A DNA stretch of 64,000 bases, taken from NCBI RefSeq assembly GCF_040110915.1, contig NZ_CP157793.1, forward strand, positions 446,939-510,938, given 5' to 3'. How positions within the stretch are numbered: the first letter of the stretch is position 1; each line of letters begins with the position of its first letter. Shown piece by piece: positions 1 to 8,620 of this stretch. The stretch comes from Stappia sp. GTDB taxonomy: Bacteria > Pseudomonadota > Alphaproteobacteria > Rhizobiales > Stappiaceae. Position numbers and translations under genes: made by a program. Under the pieces are notes generated by a model. That model did not search any database. It saw only the letters and a program-made list of their open reading frames with translations, and was not told the DNA's origin.

Positions 1-2
1 AC

Positions 3-1043
3 GAGGAAAGCGCCTTCGCCACCTGCCATCTGCCGGCCATGGCCGAGATGGGCCTGATGGGCATGAACCTGCCCGAGGCGCACGGCGGCGTCGCCCTTTC
101 CGGTCCGGCGCTCTACCGGGCGGTGGAACTGATCGCCGGCGCCTGCGGCTCCACCGCGTCGATGCTGACGGCGCATTTCCTGGCGACCGATTCGCTGCTG
201 ATCGGCGGCGACGAAGCGCAATGCGCCCGCCTGCTGCCCGATGCGGCCGCCGGCACGAAGCTCGGCGCCTTCGCGTTGACCGAGCCGGAGGCGGGCTCCA
301 ACCCCGCCGACATGCGCAGCTTCGCCGTGCCCGAGGGCGACGGCTACCGCCTCAAGGGCTCCAAGTGCTTCATCTCCAACGCCGGCGCGGCCGACTTCCT
401 TGTGGTCTATGCCAAGACCGACCGTGAGGCCGGCGCGCGCGGCGTCAGCGCCTTCATCGTCGAGCCGAAGGTCACCGAGGGCATCGACATCGGACCGTGC
501 GAAAAGACGATGGGTCTGCGCGGCGGACATGTCTTCAGCCTGTCCTTCGACTGTTTCGTGCCGGCGGAAAACCGCCTCGGCGCCGAAGGCTCCGGGTTCC
601 GCACCGCGATGAAGGTGCTCGACAACGGCCGAATCGAGGTCGCCGCGCAGGCGACCGGCATCGCGGCGGCCGCGCTGGAGGCGGCGATCGACTATGCAAA
701 GGAGCGCAAGGTCGGCGGCCATCCGATCGCCGATTTCCAGGGCCTGCAATGGATGCTGGCCGACATGGCGACCGATCTGGCGGCCGCCCGCGCGCTCGGC
801 CACCAGGCGGCGACCCTGCGCGGCAGCGGGCAGCGCTATTCGCAGGAATCCGCGCTGGCCAAGCTCTACGCGAGCGAGGCCGCCTGGCGCATCGCCGACA
901 AGGCGCTGCAGATCCACGGCGGCTACGGCTACACGCGCGACTGGCCGCTGGAGCGCTACCTGCGCGACCTCAGGATCTTCCGCATCTACGAGGGCTCGTC
1001 GGAAATCCAGCGCACGATCATCGCCCGCGCGCTGCTCGCCTGA
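3..1043 (+). CDS. Acyl-CoA dehydrogenase, 5' end cut by window edge
   Basis: This is a flavin-dependent acyl-CoA dehydrogenase that oxidises acyl-CoA to trans-2-enoyl-CoA and passes electrons to ETF. The frame is open from base 3 and reads EMGLMGMNLPE at the start of the N-terminal helical domain, so the true start lies upstream and the ATG at 39 is internal. The middle-domain motif FALTEPEAGSNPADM, the C-terminal IHGGYGYTRDWPLERYLRD and the closing IYEGSSEIQR stretch, where this family keeps its active-site region, are all visible. Substrate cannot be read from sequence; short or branched-chain acyl-CoA is typical. It is followed 94 bp later by hydroxypyruvate isomerase on the same strand. 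Confidence 0.93.
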   Translation, partial: EESAFATCHLPAMAEMGLMGMNLPEAHGGVALSGPALYRAVELIAGACGSTASMLTAHFLATDSLLIGGDEAQCARLLPDAAAGTKLGAFALTEPEAGSNPADMRSFAVPEGDGYRLKGSKCFISNAGAADFLVVYAKTDREAGARGVSAFIVEPKVTEGIDIGPCEKTMGLRGGHVFSLSFDCFVPAENRLGAEGSGFRTAMKVLDNGRIEVAAQATGIAAAALEAAIDYAKERKVGGHPIADFQGLQWMLADMATDLAAARALGHQAATLRGSGQRYSQESALAKLYASEAAWRIADKALQIHGGYGYTRDWPLERYLRDLRIFRIYEGSSEIQRTIIARALLA

Positions 1044-1136
1044 GGCGCGGACGCATCAAACGGTTCGGCGGGCCGGGTTGCACCCGCCCGCCGCGGCGCT
1101 ATGCTTTTCGGCGTCAGTCATTTGCGTGGGGGCGCC

Positions 1137-1925
1137 ATGCCGAGATTTGCCGCCAACCTGAGCATGCTCTTCACCGAACGCCCCTTTCTCGAGCGCTTCG
1201 CGGCCGCCGCCGAGGCCGGTTTCGAGGGCGTCGAGTTCCTGTTTCCCTATGACCACGAGATGGCCGACCTGGTGGCGGCGCGTGACGCGGCGGGGGTCGA
1301 ACAGGTGCTGCACAATCTTCCCCCCGGCGACTGGGAGGCGGGCGAGCGCGGCATCGCGATCCTGCCCGACCGGGTGGAGGAGTTTCGCGACGGGGTGGAG
1401 ACGGCGCTGCGCTACGCGAGCGTGCTCGGCTGCAGGCAGCTCAACTGTCTGGCCGGCATCACACCGGAGGACGCCGACCCTCTGGAACTGGAGGCGACCT
1501 TCGTCGCGAACCTGCGCTATGCCGCCGAGCGGCTCGGCGAGGTCGGCATCCGCCTGTTGATCGAGCCGATCAACACCCGCGACATGCCGGGATTCTATCT
1601 CTCCACCTCCGCTCAGGCGCTGGCGGTGATGGACGCGGTCGGTTCGGACAATCTCTTCCTGCAATACGACATCTATCACATGCAGGTGATGGAGGGGGAT
1701 ATCGCCGCGCGCCTCGGCGCGCTGCTGCCGCGCATCGCGCATGTCCAGTTCGCCGACACGCCGGGCCGGCACGAGCCGGGCACGGGCGAATTGAACTTCC
1801 CCTTTCTCTTCGCCTATCTCGACCGCATCGGCTACGCGGGATGGGCAAGCGCGGAGTATCGCCCGCGCGGGGGCACGGACGAAAGCCTCGCCTGGCTTGC
1901 GGCGGCGCGCGCCGGGAGCCCGTGA
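1137..1925 (+). CDS. hyi: Hydroxypyruvate isomerase (TIM-barrel)
   Basis: This 262-residue protein is a member of the Hyi family of xylose-isomerase-like TIM barrels, which interconvert hydroxypyruvate and tartronate semialdehyde in glyoxylate metabolism. Recognisable stretches are LIEPINTRDMPGFYLS, FLQYDIYHMQVMEGD and the C-terminal GYAGWASAEYRP, carrying the Glu, Asp and His metal ligands expected of the fold. The ATG at 1137 follows a G-rich ribosome site and matches the family N-terminus; an in-frame ATG at 1101 would add 12 atypical residues. Its stop codon abuts the stop of the convergent EAL-GGDEF gene with no gap. Substrate is inferred from family only. Confidence 0.85.
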   Translation: MPRFAANLSMLFTERPFLERFAAAAEAGFEGVEFLFPYDHEMADLVAARDAAGVEQVLHNLPPGDWEAGERGIAILPDRVEEFRDGVETALRYASVLGCRQLNCLAGITPEDADPLELEATFVANLRYAAERLGEVGIRLLIEPINTRDMPGFYLSTSAQALAVMDAVGSDNLFLQYDIYHMQVMEGDIAARLGALLPRIAHVQFADTPGRHEPGTGELNFPFLFAYLDRIGYAGWASAEYRPRGGTDESLAWLAAARAGSP

Positions 1926-3791
1926 TCAGACCACGGTCAGCGACGGCTGCAGCGGCGTCACCGGCGTGGCGACGGGATCTGGAAGCCCGTCCGCGCTGCC
2001 GAAGGTGCCGAGCGCAAGGCCGCTGTCGGCGGTCTTGGCCTGTTTCTTGAGGCGGGCGATGTGGTTGCTCAGCAGGTCGAGGTTGTCGATCGACAATCCC
2101 TTGGGGATATGCAGCACCGCGATGGAGCAGGTCAGCAGCGGGTAGCGCATGGGCCGGCCCGCGCGATCCTCGGCGACGATATAGCCCTGCCTGCGGTGGT
2201 CCGCCTGATACAGGCTTTCCACCTGCCGGGCGAACTCCGCGCGCAGGTCCCGCATCAGCATTTCGAGGCGATCCGGCGTCCATTCCGCGAGGCCGACGAA
2301 GAAGTCGTCGCCGCCGATGTGGCCCACGAAATTTCGCGAGGTGTCGAGCCGGCGCTTCAGCAGGTCCGACATCATCATCAGCGCCCGGTCGCCGATGCGG
2401 AAGCCGTAAGCGTCGTTGAAGGGCTTGAAGTTGTCGAAGTCGAGATAGCAGAAGGCGCGCTCGACATCGGAGCGGCCGCAGGCCTGCGTGACGTGATCGG
2501 AGATCGCGGCGTTGCCCGGCAGCTTGGAGAGCGGGTTCTGGTCCTGCGCGATCCGGAGCCGCGCCTCGTTCGACAGCTTGAGCAGCGCGTTGGGCAGCAG
2601 GCATCCGAGGTAGCGCCCGCCGTCGGTGATGACGACACCGTCGCTCAGCTCCTCGCTGGCGATGTCGATCAGGCGGGCGACGGGCGCGTTCACGTCGGCG
2701 ATCGCGCAGGGGCGGACGAACCGCTTGAGATGATTGTCGATGGTCGGATTGATCAGCAGATCGCGGCCGTAGGACAGATAGAGAAAGGACTTGAGATCGG
2801 ACTCGCGGATGATGCCGCGCGGCTCGTCGCGGGCGTCGAGCACGGGCAGGATCGACTGCGTCGGATTGGCGCGGAAGATCTCCAGCGCCTCCGCGACGTC
2901 GGCCGACTGACGGATCGGGGTGAGCGTCACGGTCTCGCGCTTGAGCAGATCCGCATCCTCGCCCCGGCGCGACGTGCTGCGTTGCGCAAGCTCGGTGATC
3001 TCGGAGTAGCAGGTACGCGCGTCGCCCGGGTCCGTGAAGGGCCGCGCGACGAGATAGCCCTGCACCAGGTCGCAGCCGACGTCGCGACAGGCGCGCAGCT
3101 CCGAGGGCGTCTCCACCCCTTCGGCCACGACCTGAATGCCGAGCACATGCGCCAGATCGACGACGCTCGAGACGAAGAGACGCTTGCGGGCGTCCTTCTC
3201 CAGGGCGGTGATGAAGAAGCGGTCGATCTTCAGCACGCCCGGATCGTACTGGTAGAGCAGGCGCAACTGGGAATGGCCCTGACCGAAATCGGCGATGGCG
3301 AAGCTGAAGTCGGCGTCGCGGGCGGCGGCGACGACCGTGTGCAGACGCTCTTCAGAGGCGCGTGCGTCGAGCTCCGGGATCTCGAGACAGAAATTGCGGG
3401 GCGACAGGTCGTGCTCGCGCGCCGCATGGAGGATCGGGGCGAGGGGATCGCGCGCCAGCGACAGGGTACGAATGTCGATGTTGAGGAACAGCCGCGTTTT
3501 CGTCGCATCCGCGAGCCGCGCGAACTTGGCGATGGCCTTGCGATGCAGCAGCGCCTCCAGATGCGGCAGGCAGGCGATCTCCGCGGCGAAGTCGAAGATC
3601 TCGCAGGGTCTGGAGAAGTCGAGCGCCTCCACCCCGCGCAGCAGTGCTTCGTAGCCCTGCACCGTGCCGTCGCGGATGTCGACGATGGGCTGAAGGGCAT
3701 AATCGAGCGACGCCTCGAGACGCGCCAGAAACAGGCTCGTGTTGCGATTGGACCGCCACGCCTGGGTCAGCATGTCGATGTCAGTGCTCAT
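1926..3791 (-). CDS. EAL-CBS-GGDEF cyclic-di-GMP protein with altered motifs
   Basis: This 621-residue protein has an N-terminal EAL phosphodiesterase-type domain (about 25-265), a pair of CBS-type segments (about 285-410) and a C-terminal GGDEF diguanylate-cyclase-type domain (about 440-600). No signal peptide or membrane segment is seen, so it should be cytoplasmic. EALLR (48-52) fits the ExLxR motif, but the usual DDFG is ADFG at 167-170, losing a metal-binding Asp, while AEGVE and QGY are kept. The GGDEF motif is GGDDF (493-497). Either activity may therefore be weak, or one domain may only bind nucleotide. The ATG at 3791 has GAGGGA upstream; an upstream in-frame start at 3860 lacks such a site. 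Confidence 0.9.
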   Translation of the reverse strand: MSTDIDMLTQAWRSNRNTSLFLARLEASLDYALQPIVDIRDGTVQGYEALLRGVEALDFSRPCEIFDFAAEIACLPHLEALLHRKAIAKFARLADATKTRLFLNIDIRTLSLARDPLAPILHAAREHDLSPRNFCLEIPELDARASEERLHTVVAAARDADFSFAIADFGQGHSQLRLLYQYDPGVLKIDRFFITALEKDARKRLFVSSVVDLAHVLGIQVVAEGVETPSELRACRDVGCDLVQGYLVARPFTDPGDARTCYSEITELAQRSTSRRGEDADLLKRETVTLTPIRQSADVAEALEIFRANPTQSILPVLDARDEPRGIIRESDLKSFLYLSYGRDLLINPTIDNHLKRFVRPCAIADVNAPVARLIDIASEELSDGVVITDGGRYLGCLLPNALLKLSNEARLRIAQDQNPLSKLPGNAAISDHVTQACGRSDVERAFCYLDFDNFKPFNDAYGFRIGDRALMMMSDLLKRRLDTSRNFVGHIGGDDFFVGLAEWTPDRLEMLMRDLRAEFARQVESLYQADHRRQGYIVAEDRAGRPMRYPLLTCSIAVLHIPKGLSIDNLDLLSNHIARLKKQAKTADSGLALGTFGSADGLPDPVATPVTPLQPSLTVV

Positions 3792-4168
3792 CCAAAGTCC
3801 CTCATGCGGGAGGCGTGAGCGTCGGCGGGGAAACCCCGACGTTTCGGTACGCTGCCACACGTCGCCGCGAAACGGATATCAGGCCGCAATGTCATGTCAT
3901 CGAAGTTCGAAGGAAACGCCTCCGACTTCGGTCGAATTTTAAACACGTCCCACACCCGGCGGATCGCCGGGCCCGGCCACGCAAAAGCTGCTCGCTCCGA
4001 GCGCGCGAACACTAGACGCGACCGGTTAAACCTATGTTTCCCTGAAAGCGATTCGCACGCGCCGATCCGCCCGCGCGGCAAAAATCCGCGTGCGACGGGG
4101 GAAATCGGCGAACTGCGGGGACGACGGCGACCCGGCGCTTGCACGAGTCGCCCGGGCGTGCTGGGCCG
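3792..4168. other. Intergenic stretch, no gene seen
   Basis: This 377 bp gap between the EAL-GGDEF gene and the wall hydrolase, both on the minus strand, holds no credible reading frame. It contains an AT-rich patch (GTTTAAAATTC on the minus strand near 3936-3946) that could be part of the promoter for the EAL-GGDEF gene. No convincing terminator with a T run was found. Confidence 0.5.
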
Positions 4169-5389
4169 TCAGCTCCAGCCGCCGCGCAGCGTCTGATAGA
4201 AGATGTGCTGGCCGATGCGCTCCAGGCGCTTCATCGAGCGCGCCCAGCGCGGGCTGACGTAGGTCGCGTGATAGTGGGTCGAGGCGCCCACGGCTTCCAG
4301 ATAGCGCTTGCCGGACACCGTCTCCCGGGCCACCTTCTGCGCCGTCTCCCACTGCGGCTTCTCGGTGATGCGGTCGCGGATGCGGTCGCAGGCGAAGGAG
4401 AACTGGCAGCGGTTGTAGAGGTGGCGGTTCTGATAGACGACCTTGCAGATGGTGTTCGGATAGGCCGGGTTGCGCACCCGGTTGAGCACGACCTGGGCAA
4501 CGGCGACCTGGCCGTTGAGCGGCTCGCCGCGGGCCTCGAAATAGACCGCCTCGGCAAGGCAGCGCTGCTCCTTGGCGGTGATCACGTTTGCTGGCAGCGG
4601 CGCGGTGGCCCACCAGAAGGGATCGCCCTCGCGCTTGGCCTCGCGGGAGAGCTCCTCCTTGATCGCATTGCCGCCGAGCAGCGCCTCGAAGGGCGCGCGC
4701 ACGTCGTCGAGCTGGTCCGGCGCATAGGCCGAGGCGAGCGACATGCTGGTGGCGGCCGCGTTGCGGGCAACCGCCATCCGCGTCAGATCGAGCGGCGAGG
4801 CGAGGCCCTTCTCCTTGGCCTTGGCGATCATCGCGGCCGTGCCTTCCGGCATCTGCGGACGCACGAAGGCGACGCGCGGCAGCGCGGAGGCGTCGCGCGC
4901 GCCGATCAGGCTGTTCATGGCGTAGACCGAGCCGGCGGCGACGCCGACCATCTGCCGGTCGGGGGCGAGCGACACGAAGCGGTCCCCCTTGGCGGCGCGG
5001 TTGACCGGGGTTTCGGCCGGCAATGTGTCGGGCTTGGCGTCCTTGACGAGCGATTCCAGGCCGCGCACCACCGCCGGGTCCGTGCCGGGCGCGGCGTTGG
5101 TCACGGCATAATCGGGCGTGTCGCCGCCGGTGGCGCGCGACGCGTCGGCGAGCACCAGGCTCGGCGCCACGCTGGTCGCATGCGGCGCGGCCTCGATGGC
5201 GGACATCCAGCGCGGGGCATCGCCGCGCGTCGCCTCGATCAGCGCGGTCGTGTCCTGCTCGGCGATCGTCCCGGCAAAGGTCAGATAGAGCGCCGGCGCC
5301 AGAAGGGCCGCACGGCGGGCGCTGCGCGAGAGGCGGCGCCGCGGGCGGCGGCCTGCACGAGGGGGGGCGGTCTCAACCGTGCCAGTCAT
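4169..5389 (-). CDS. SleB-type cell wall hydrolase (Hydrolase_2), secreted
   Basis: The last ~140 residues are a Hydrolase_2 / SleB domain, a peptidoglycan hydrolase fold related to spore cortex lytic enzymes. The signature LAEAVYFEARGEP with the catalytic-type Glu, followed by GQVAVAQVVLNR and the HYHATYVSPRWA segment, is clear. The N-terminus is Arg-rich followed by a short hydrophobic stretch (ALLAPALYLTFAG), which is likely a signal peptide or anchor, so it probably acts in the periplasm. The middle ~220 residues are a low-similarity linker. The ATG at 5389 has GGAG nine bases upstream; a TTG at 5398 would overlap that site. TTAACCAT-like CtrA half-sites lie upstream at 5531-5538. Confidence 0.88.
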   Translation of the reverse strand: MTGTVETAPPRAGRRPRRRLSRSARRAALLAPALYLTFAGTIAEQDTTALIEATRGDAPRWMSAIEAAPHATSVAPSLVLADASRATGGDTPDYAVTNAAPGTDPAVVRGLESLVKDAKPDTLPAETPVNRAAKGDRFVSLAPDRQMVGVAAGSVYAMNSLIGARDASALPRVAFVRPQMPEGTAAMIAKAKEKGLASPLDLTRMAVARNAAATSMSLASAYAPDQLDDVRAPFEALLGGNAIKEELSREAKREGDPFWWATAPLPANVITAKEQRCLAEAVYFEARGEPLNGQVAVAQVVLNRVRNPAYPNTICKVVYQNRHLYNRCQFSFACDRIRDRITEKPQWETAQKVARETVSGKRYLEAVGASTHYHATYVSPRWARSMKRLERIGQHIFYQTLRGGWS

Positions 5390-5427
5390 ACGCGGCAACT
5401 CCGGTCCTGTCGAAACATCGGGTGCGC

Positions 5428-5522
5428 GGTAAAACCGGCGCCATCCGTAGACCTATCGTCGTCGTTTAACCTTGAAAGAGAGTTAATGCCTGCGCGAAAC
5501 CGCCGAATGGCGCGGTTTTACC
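5428..5522. promoter_or_regulatory. Widely spaced inverted repeat GGTAAAACCG / CGGTTTTACC
   Basis: GGTAAAACCGGCGCC at 5428-5442 is mirrored by GGCGCGGTTTTACC at 5509-5522, 66 bp away, in the region upstream of the wall-hydrolase gene. Arms of 14-15 bp with one bulged base are unlikely by chance. It could be a pair of protein-binding sites or a long hairpin in the leader. The core GGTAAAAC recurs at 12258-12265 ahead of the L,D-transpeptidase. Confidence 0.45.
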
Positions 5523-5530
5523 CGTTGCGG

Positions 5531-5538
5531 ACGGGCGA
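5531..5538 (-). promoter_or_regulatory. CtrA-like half-site TTAACCAT
   Basis: The minus strand reads TTAACCAT exactly, the half-site of the alphaproteobacterial cell-cycle regulator CtrA. Further TTAA words lie within about 70 bp (near 5465, 5483 and 5569), unusual in DNA this GC-rich. It sits 142 bp upstream of the wall-hydrolase start, a plausible cell-cycle target. Binding is inferred. Confidence 0.4.
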
Positions 5539-5594
5539 CCATGGTTAATCCGTCCGTTCAAATGCGGGTTAAGCGGTTGGTTGGCGTCGTTTTT

Positions 5595-6293
5595 CTAGAA
5601 CGGGCAGGGCGCGTCGAAGATCAGCCGCCGGCCGCCGTCCGGATGCCGCAAGACGAGCCGCGCCGCGTGCAACTGCAGGCGGGGGGCGGCCGCCAGCGCG
5701 TCCGCCGGGGCATAGAGCGGATCGCCGAGGATCGGGTGGCCCAGCGACAGCATGTGCACCCTGAGCTGATGCGAGCGCCCCGTGTGGGGCGCAAGACGCA
5801 CCCTTGTGGTGTCGCCGTCGCGCGACAGCACCGCCCAGTCGGTGCGCGCCGCCCGGCCGGCGTCGTGGTCGACGATCTGGCGCGGGCGGTTCGGCCAGTC
5901 GCAGCGCAGCGGCCGGTTGACGATGCCCGCCTCCGCCGCCATGCGGCCCCACACCCGCGCGACGTAGCTCTTTTCCACGTGCCGGCGTTCGAATTGCAGC
6001 CCGAGGTGGCGGTGCGCGGCGGCCGTCCTCGCCAGCACGATCACGCCCGAGGTGTCCATGTCGAGGCGATGCACGATGCGCGCGCCGGGAAAACGCGCCG
6101 CGGCGCGGGCGGCAAGACAATCGGCATGGGTCTCCGCCTTGCCCGGCACGCTGAGAAGCCCGCTCGGCTTGTCGAGCACCAGAATGTCGTCGTCCCCGTG
6201 CAGCACCGTGAGATAGGGCTCGCGCGGCGGATCGTAGGGGCGCGGGGCCGGCGGCGTGTCGACCGGGGCCGAGGTGGTGGGGTGTGCGGACAT
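5595..6293 (-). CDS. rluA: RluA-type 23S rRNA/tRNA pseudouridine synthase
   Basis: This 232-residue enzyme converts uridine to pseudouridine in 23S rRNA and certain tRNAs in the cytoplasm. It closely resembles E. coli RluA in length and sequence: LVLDKPSGLLSVPG, the catalytic motif HRLDMDTSG with its nucleophilic Asp, YVARVWG, CDWPNRPRQ and GRSHQLRVHMLSLGHPILGD all match the family. It lacks the S4 domain of RluC/RluD enzymes, which also fits RluA. A Pro-rich N-terminal tail of about 20 residues is not conserved. It stands alone, upstream of the wall-hydrolase gene on the same strand. Confidence 0.93.
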   Translation of the reverse strand: MSAHPTTSAPVDTPPAPRPYDPPREPYLTVLHGDDDILVLDKPSGLLSVPGKAETHADCLAARAAARFPGARIVHRLDMDTSGVIVLARTAAAHRHLGLQFERRHVEKSYVARVWGRMAAEAGIVNRPLRCDWPNRPRQIVDHDAGRAARTDWAVLSRDGDTTRVRLAPHTGRSHQLRVHMLSLGHPILGDPLYAPADALAAAPRLQLHAARLVLRHPDGGRRLIFDAPCPF

Positions 6294-6342
6294 GGCGCTG
6301 ACTATGCCGATCCCCGCGCGCTTGCCAAGGCGTGGCGTGCTC

Positions 6343-7323
6343 TCACCGTCCGCCGACGCGCAGGCCGAGGGTGGGGCGCTCCTTCAACACGTCGCGGCGG
6401 AAGCGGAACAGGGCGGCCGGACGCCCGCCGGTGGCGGTGGAGGTTTCTCCCGTCGCCTCCACCAGATCGCCCTTCTCGACCAGCCTGCGGAAGTTCTGCT
6501 TGTGCAGATGCCGTCCGGAAATCGCCTCGACGCAGCGTTGCAGGTCGGTGAGCGTGAAGGTCGGCGGCATCAGTTCGAAGACGACCGGGCGGTACTTGAG
6601 CTTGGCGCGCAGCCGCGAGATGGCGGTGGCGAGGATGCGGCGGTGGTCGTAATGCATCGCAAGGCCGAGCCCGGGCAGGCAGTCGCGTTCGAGCGCGGCG
6701 GGGCGCCCGTCCCGGCGCGCCTCCTCCACCAGACCGGCCTCGTAGAGAAGCTCGTAGCGGTCGAGCACCTTTTCCTCGTCCCAGCCGGCCCCCTCCTCGT
6801 CGAGCCCTTGCAGGTTGAACGCCTGACGCACCCGGTCCTCGCGCGATTGCGCGCGCGGCGGGCTGCCGGCCGGCACCGGCGCGCGCATCCATGCGGAAAG
6901 TGCGGGCATGATCTCGGCGGCGACCACGTCCGGTACCCCGGCGCGCCAGTCTTCCCAGGGAAAGAAACTGTACCAGGAGCGCCAGCGGGCATTCTGCTGG
7001 GCAAGTGCCGCATCGGATCGCGCGGTCTGGCGGGCGAGCGCCAGATAGCCGACGGAGACGACATGCGGTCCGTCGTCGGAATGGATGTGGTGGCGGCCCC
7101 GGTCGCCGAAGGTGTAGAGCTGCTCGACATAGCCCAGACGCAGGGCGGTCTGTTCCTCCACCCATTCGCGCAGGCCGATCTCGAAGGTGCGGTGCCGCGT
7201 CGGATCGAAGGGGCCGAAGGGCAGGGCGGGAGGCACGCCGCCGCCGGGCGGTGCGATGGTCAGCACCTGCGGGTGCGGATCGGCCACCGCGACGATGACC
7301 GCGTTGAGGCCGATCTCGATCAT
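6343..7323 (-). CDS. NUDIX plus winged-helix regulator, NrtR-like
   Basis: This 326-residue protein begins with a NUDIX-like domain (about 1-150) that retains REWVEE of the NUDIX box but has diverged spacing. Its C-terminal part (about 235-315) resembles the winged-helix half of NrtR-type regulators, with PVVFELMPPTFTLTDLQRCVEAI and NFRRLVEKGDLVEA segments. NrtR proteins sense ADP-ribose-type ligands and repress NAD genes; whether this one does so is inference. The ATG at 7323 lies 7 bp after the tyrosine phosphatase stop, so the two are probably one operon; the longer upstream frame would run into that gene. It could instead be an enzyme only. Confidence 0.75.
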   Translation of the reverse strand: MIEIGLNAVIVAVADPHPQVLTIAPPGGGVPPALPFGPFDPTRHRTFEIGLREWVEEQTALRLGYVEQLYTFGDRGRHHIHSDDGPHVVSVGYLALARQTARSDAALAQQNARWRSWYSFFPWEDWRAGVPDVVAAEIMPALSAWMRAPVPAGSPPRAQSREDRVRQAFNLQGLDEEGAGWDEEKVLDRYELLYEAGLVEEARRDGRPAALERDCLPGLGLAMHYDHRRILATAISRLRAKLKYRPVVFELMPPTFTLTDLQRCVEAISGRHLHKQNFRRLVEKGDLVEATGETSTATGGRPAALFRFRRDVLKERPTLGLRVGGR

Positions 7324-7330
7324 CGCCCGC

Positions 7331-7861
7331 TCAGGGGCGCATCGGCGCGCGCCGCGCACCGAGGTCGAAGGCGAAGGGCGCGCCCTCATAGGCATCCGCC
7401 CCCCGGCCGATGGCCTGGATGGCCGTGCGCATCCGCCCGTCGCGCGCGAGCAGCCCGTCGGCCAGCGCGACGAGGCGCGGGTTCGGCGTCGCCGAGGGCG
7501 AGGCCTTGCGCAGCCGCGCGGCATGTGCCTCCTCCGGCGTGTCCGGATCCAGCGCGCAGGCGGTGATATAGGCCGCGGCCGTGGAGCGGCTGATGCCGGC
7601 GAAACAATGGATCACCAGCGGCGCCGAGAGGTTCCAGGCGGTCACATAGTCGAGAAGCTGGCGCACGTGCTCCTCGCCCGGCGGGGTCAGACCCTCCGCC
7701 GGCGCCGTGATGTCGTTGAAGGCGAGGAACAGATGATCCCGCTCCGCGATCTGCGGCGGGCGCGGCACCTCGGTGCCCGCGCTGATGAGGGTGATGAGAT
7801 GGCGCGCGCCTGTGCGCTCCACGGTCGCGCCCAGATGCGCCAGCGAGCATACGGTGATCAT
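7331..7861 (-). CDS. Protein tyrosine/dual-specificity phosphatase-like protein
   Basis: This 176-residue cytoplasmic protein carries HCFAGISRST, the Cx5R phosphate-binding loop of Cys-dependent tyrosine phosphatases, and an upstream loop with Asp (FNDITAP) that could supply the general acid. The rest is a compact alpha/beta domain without membrane segments. The start ATG at 7861 has a strong GAGGAG site. It is the first gene of a probable two-gene operon with the NUDIX-winged-helix gene. Its natural substrate, protein or small phosphate ester, cannot be told from the sequence. Confidence 0.85.
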   Translation of the reverse strand: MITVCSLAHLGATVERTGARHLITLISAGTEVPRPPQIAERDHLFLAFNDITAPAEGLTPPGEEHVRQLLDYVTAWNLSAPLVIHCFAGISRSTAAAYITACALDPDTPEEAHAARLRKASPSATPNPRLVALADGLLARDGRMRTAIQAIGRGADAYEGAPFAFDLGARRAPMRP

Positions 7862-7927
7862 CGGGTCTCCTCGGGCTGCCCCCAGCGAAGGCGGACGGGT
7901 ACCATGTAGGGCGCGCGGGCGTGCATG

Positions 7928-8611
7928 TCAGCGTGTTTTCGCCCGATCCCGCGCGGCTTCAAGCTCCCCGAACCGGTGCAGGAAGGCGGCCTGGGCCTGC
8001 GAGGCGGGGGAGGCGGTCAGTCCCAGGCGCGGACCCGTTCCGTCCGGATCGGGGAAGCCGCGCGGCCGGCCGAAGATGCGGGCGGCTTCCTTCGCCTCGA
8101 AGCCGGCCAGTTCCACCGCCTCGAAATAGGCGGCGATGGTGTCGGCGCGCTTGGTCAGCGTCTTCAGGCGGACGGACATGGCGGCGGGCAGCGCGAAGCG
8201 CAGATGGATCGCGCCCTGCAGCCGCTCCTCGATCTCCTTGTAGCTGCCGCCCATCACCGCCTTGAACGGCGAGATCATGTCGCCGATCACATATTCGGGC
8301 GCGTCGTGCAGCAGCACGGCGAGACAGGCCTCGGGCGTCAGATCGGGGTGCAGGTCGCGGGCAAGCCGCTCCACCAGCAGCGAATGTTCGGCGACCGAAT
8401 AGGCGTGCTCGCCCACGGTTTGCCCGTTCCAGCGCGCGACCCGGGCGAGTCCGTGCGCGATGTCCTCGATCTCCACGTCGAGCGGCGAGGGGTCGAGCAG
8501 GTCGAGCCGCCGGCCGGACAGCATGCGCTGCCAGGCGCGCGGCGCACTTCGCGGCTTGGCGGGCGGCCTGGCGGGCGGCGTGGAGCGCGGCTTGGATCGG
8601 GCCGTTGCCAT
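7928..8611 (-). CDS. HD-domain phosphohydrolase (YfbR-like)
   Basis: This 227-residue protein has the HD metal-binding pattern: GEHAYSVAEHS supplies the first His, AVLLHDAPEYVIGD the HD pair and KRADTIAAYFEA the final Asp. It matches HD hydrolases near the 5'-deoxynucleotidase YfbR, which remove phosphate from deoxynucleoside monophosphates; the activity is inferred from family. The first 30 residues are Pro/Arg/Lys-rich and probably disordered. It follows ygfZ by 9 bp on the same strand, so the two are likely cotranscribed. Confidence 0.85.
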   Translation of the reverse strand: MATARSKPRSTPPARPPAKPRSAPRAWQRMLSGRRLDLLDPSPLDVEIEDIAHGLARVARWNGQTVGEHAYSVAEHSLLVERLARDLHPDLTPEACLAVLLHDAPEYVIGDMISPFKAVMGGSYKEIEERLQGAIHLRFALPAAMSVRLKTLTKRADTIAAYFEAVELAGFEAKEAARIFGRPRGFPDPDGTGPRLGLTASPASQAQAAFLHRFGELEAARDRAKTR

Positions 8612-8620
8612 CGGTGTATC

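Noticed and set aside
1..1043. Frameshift or pseudogene in the first acyl-CoA dehydrogenase
   Set aside because: The frame is open from the window edge and its first residues match the family, so it is only truncated by the window.
2061..3818. Long plus-strand open frame (585 codons) opposite the EAL-GGDEF gene
   Set aside because: It is the antisense shadow of a clear gene in high-GC DNA, with no recognisable protein sequence.
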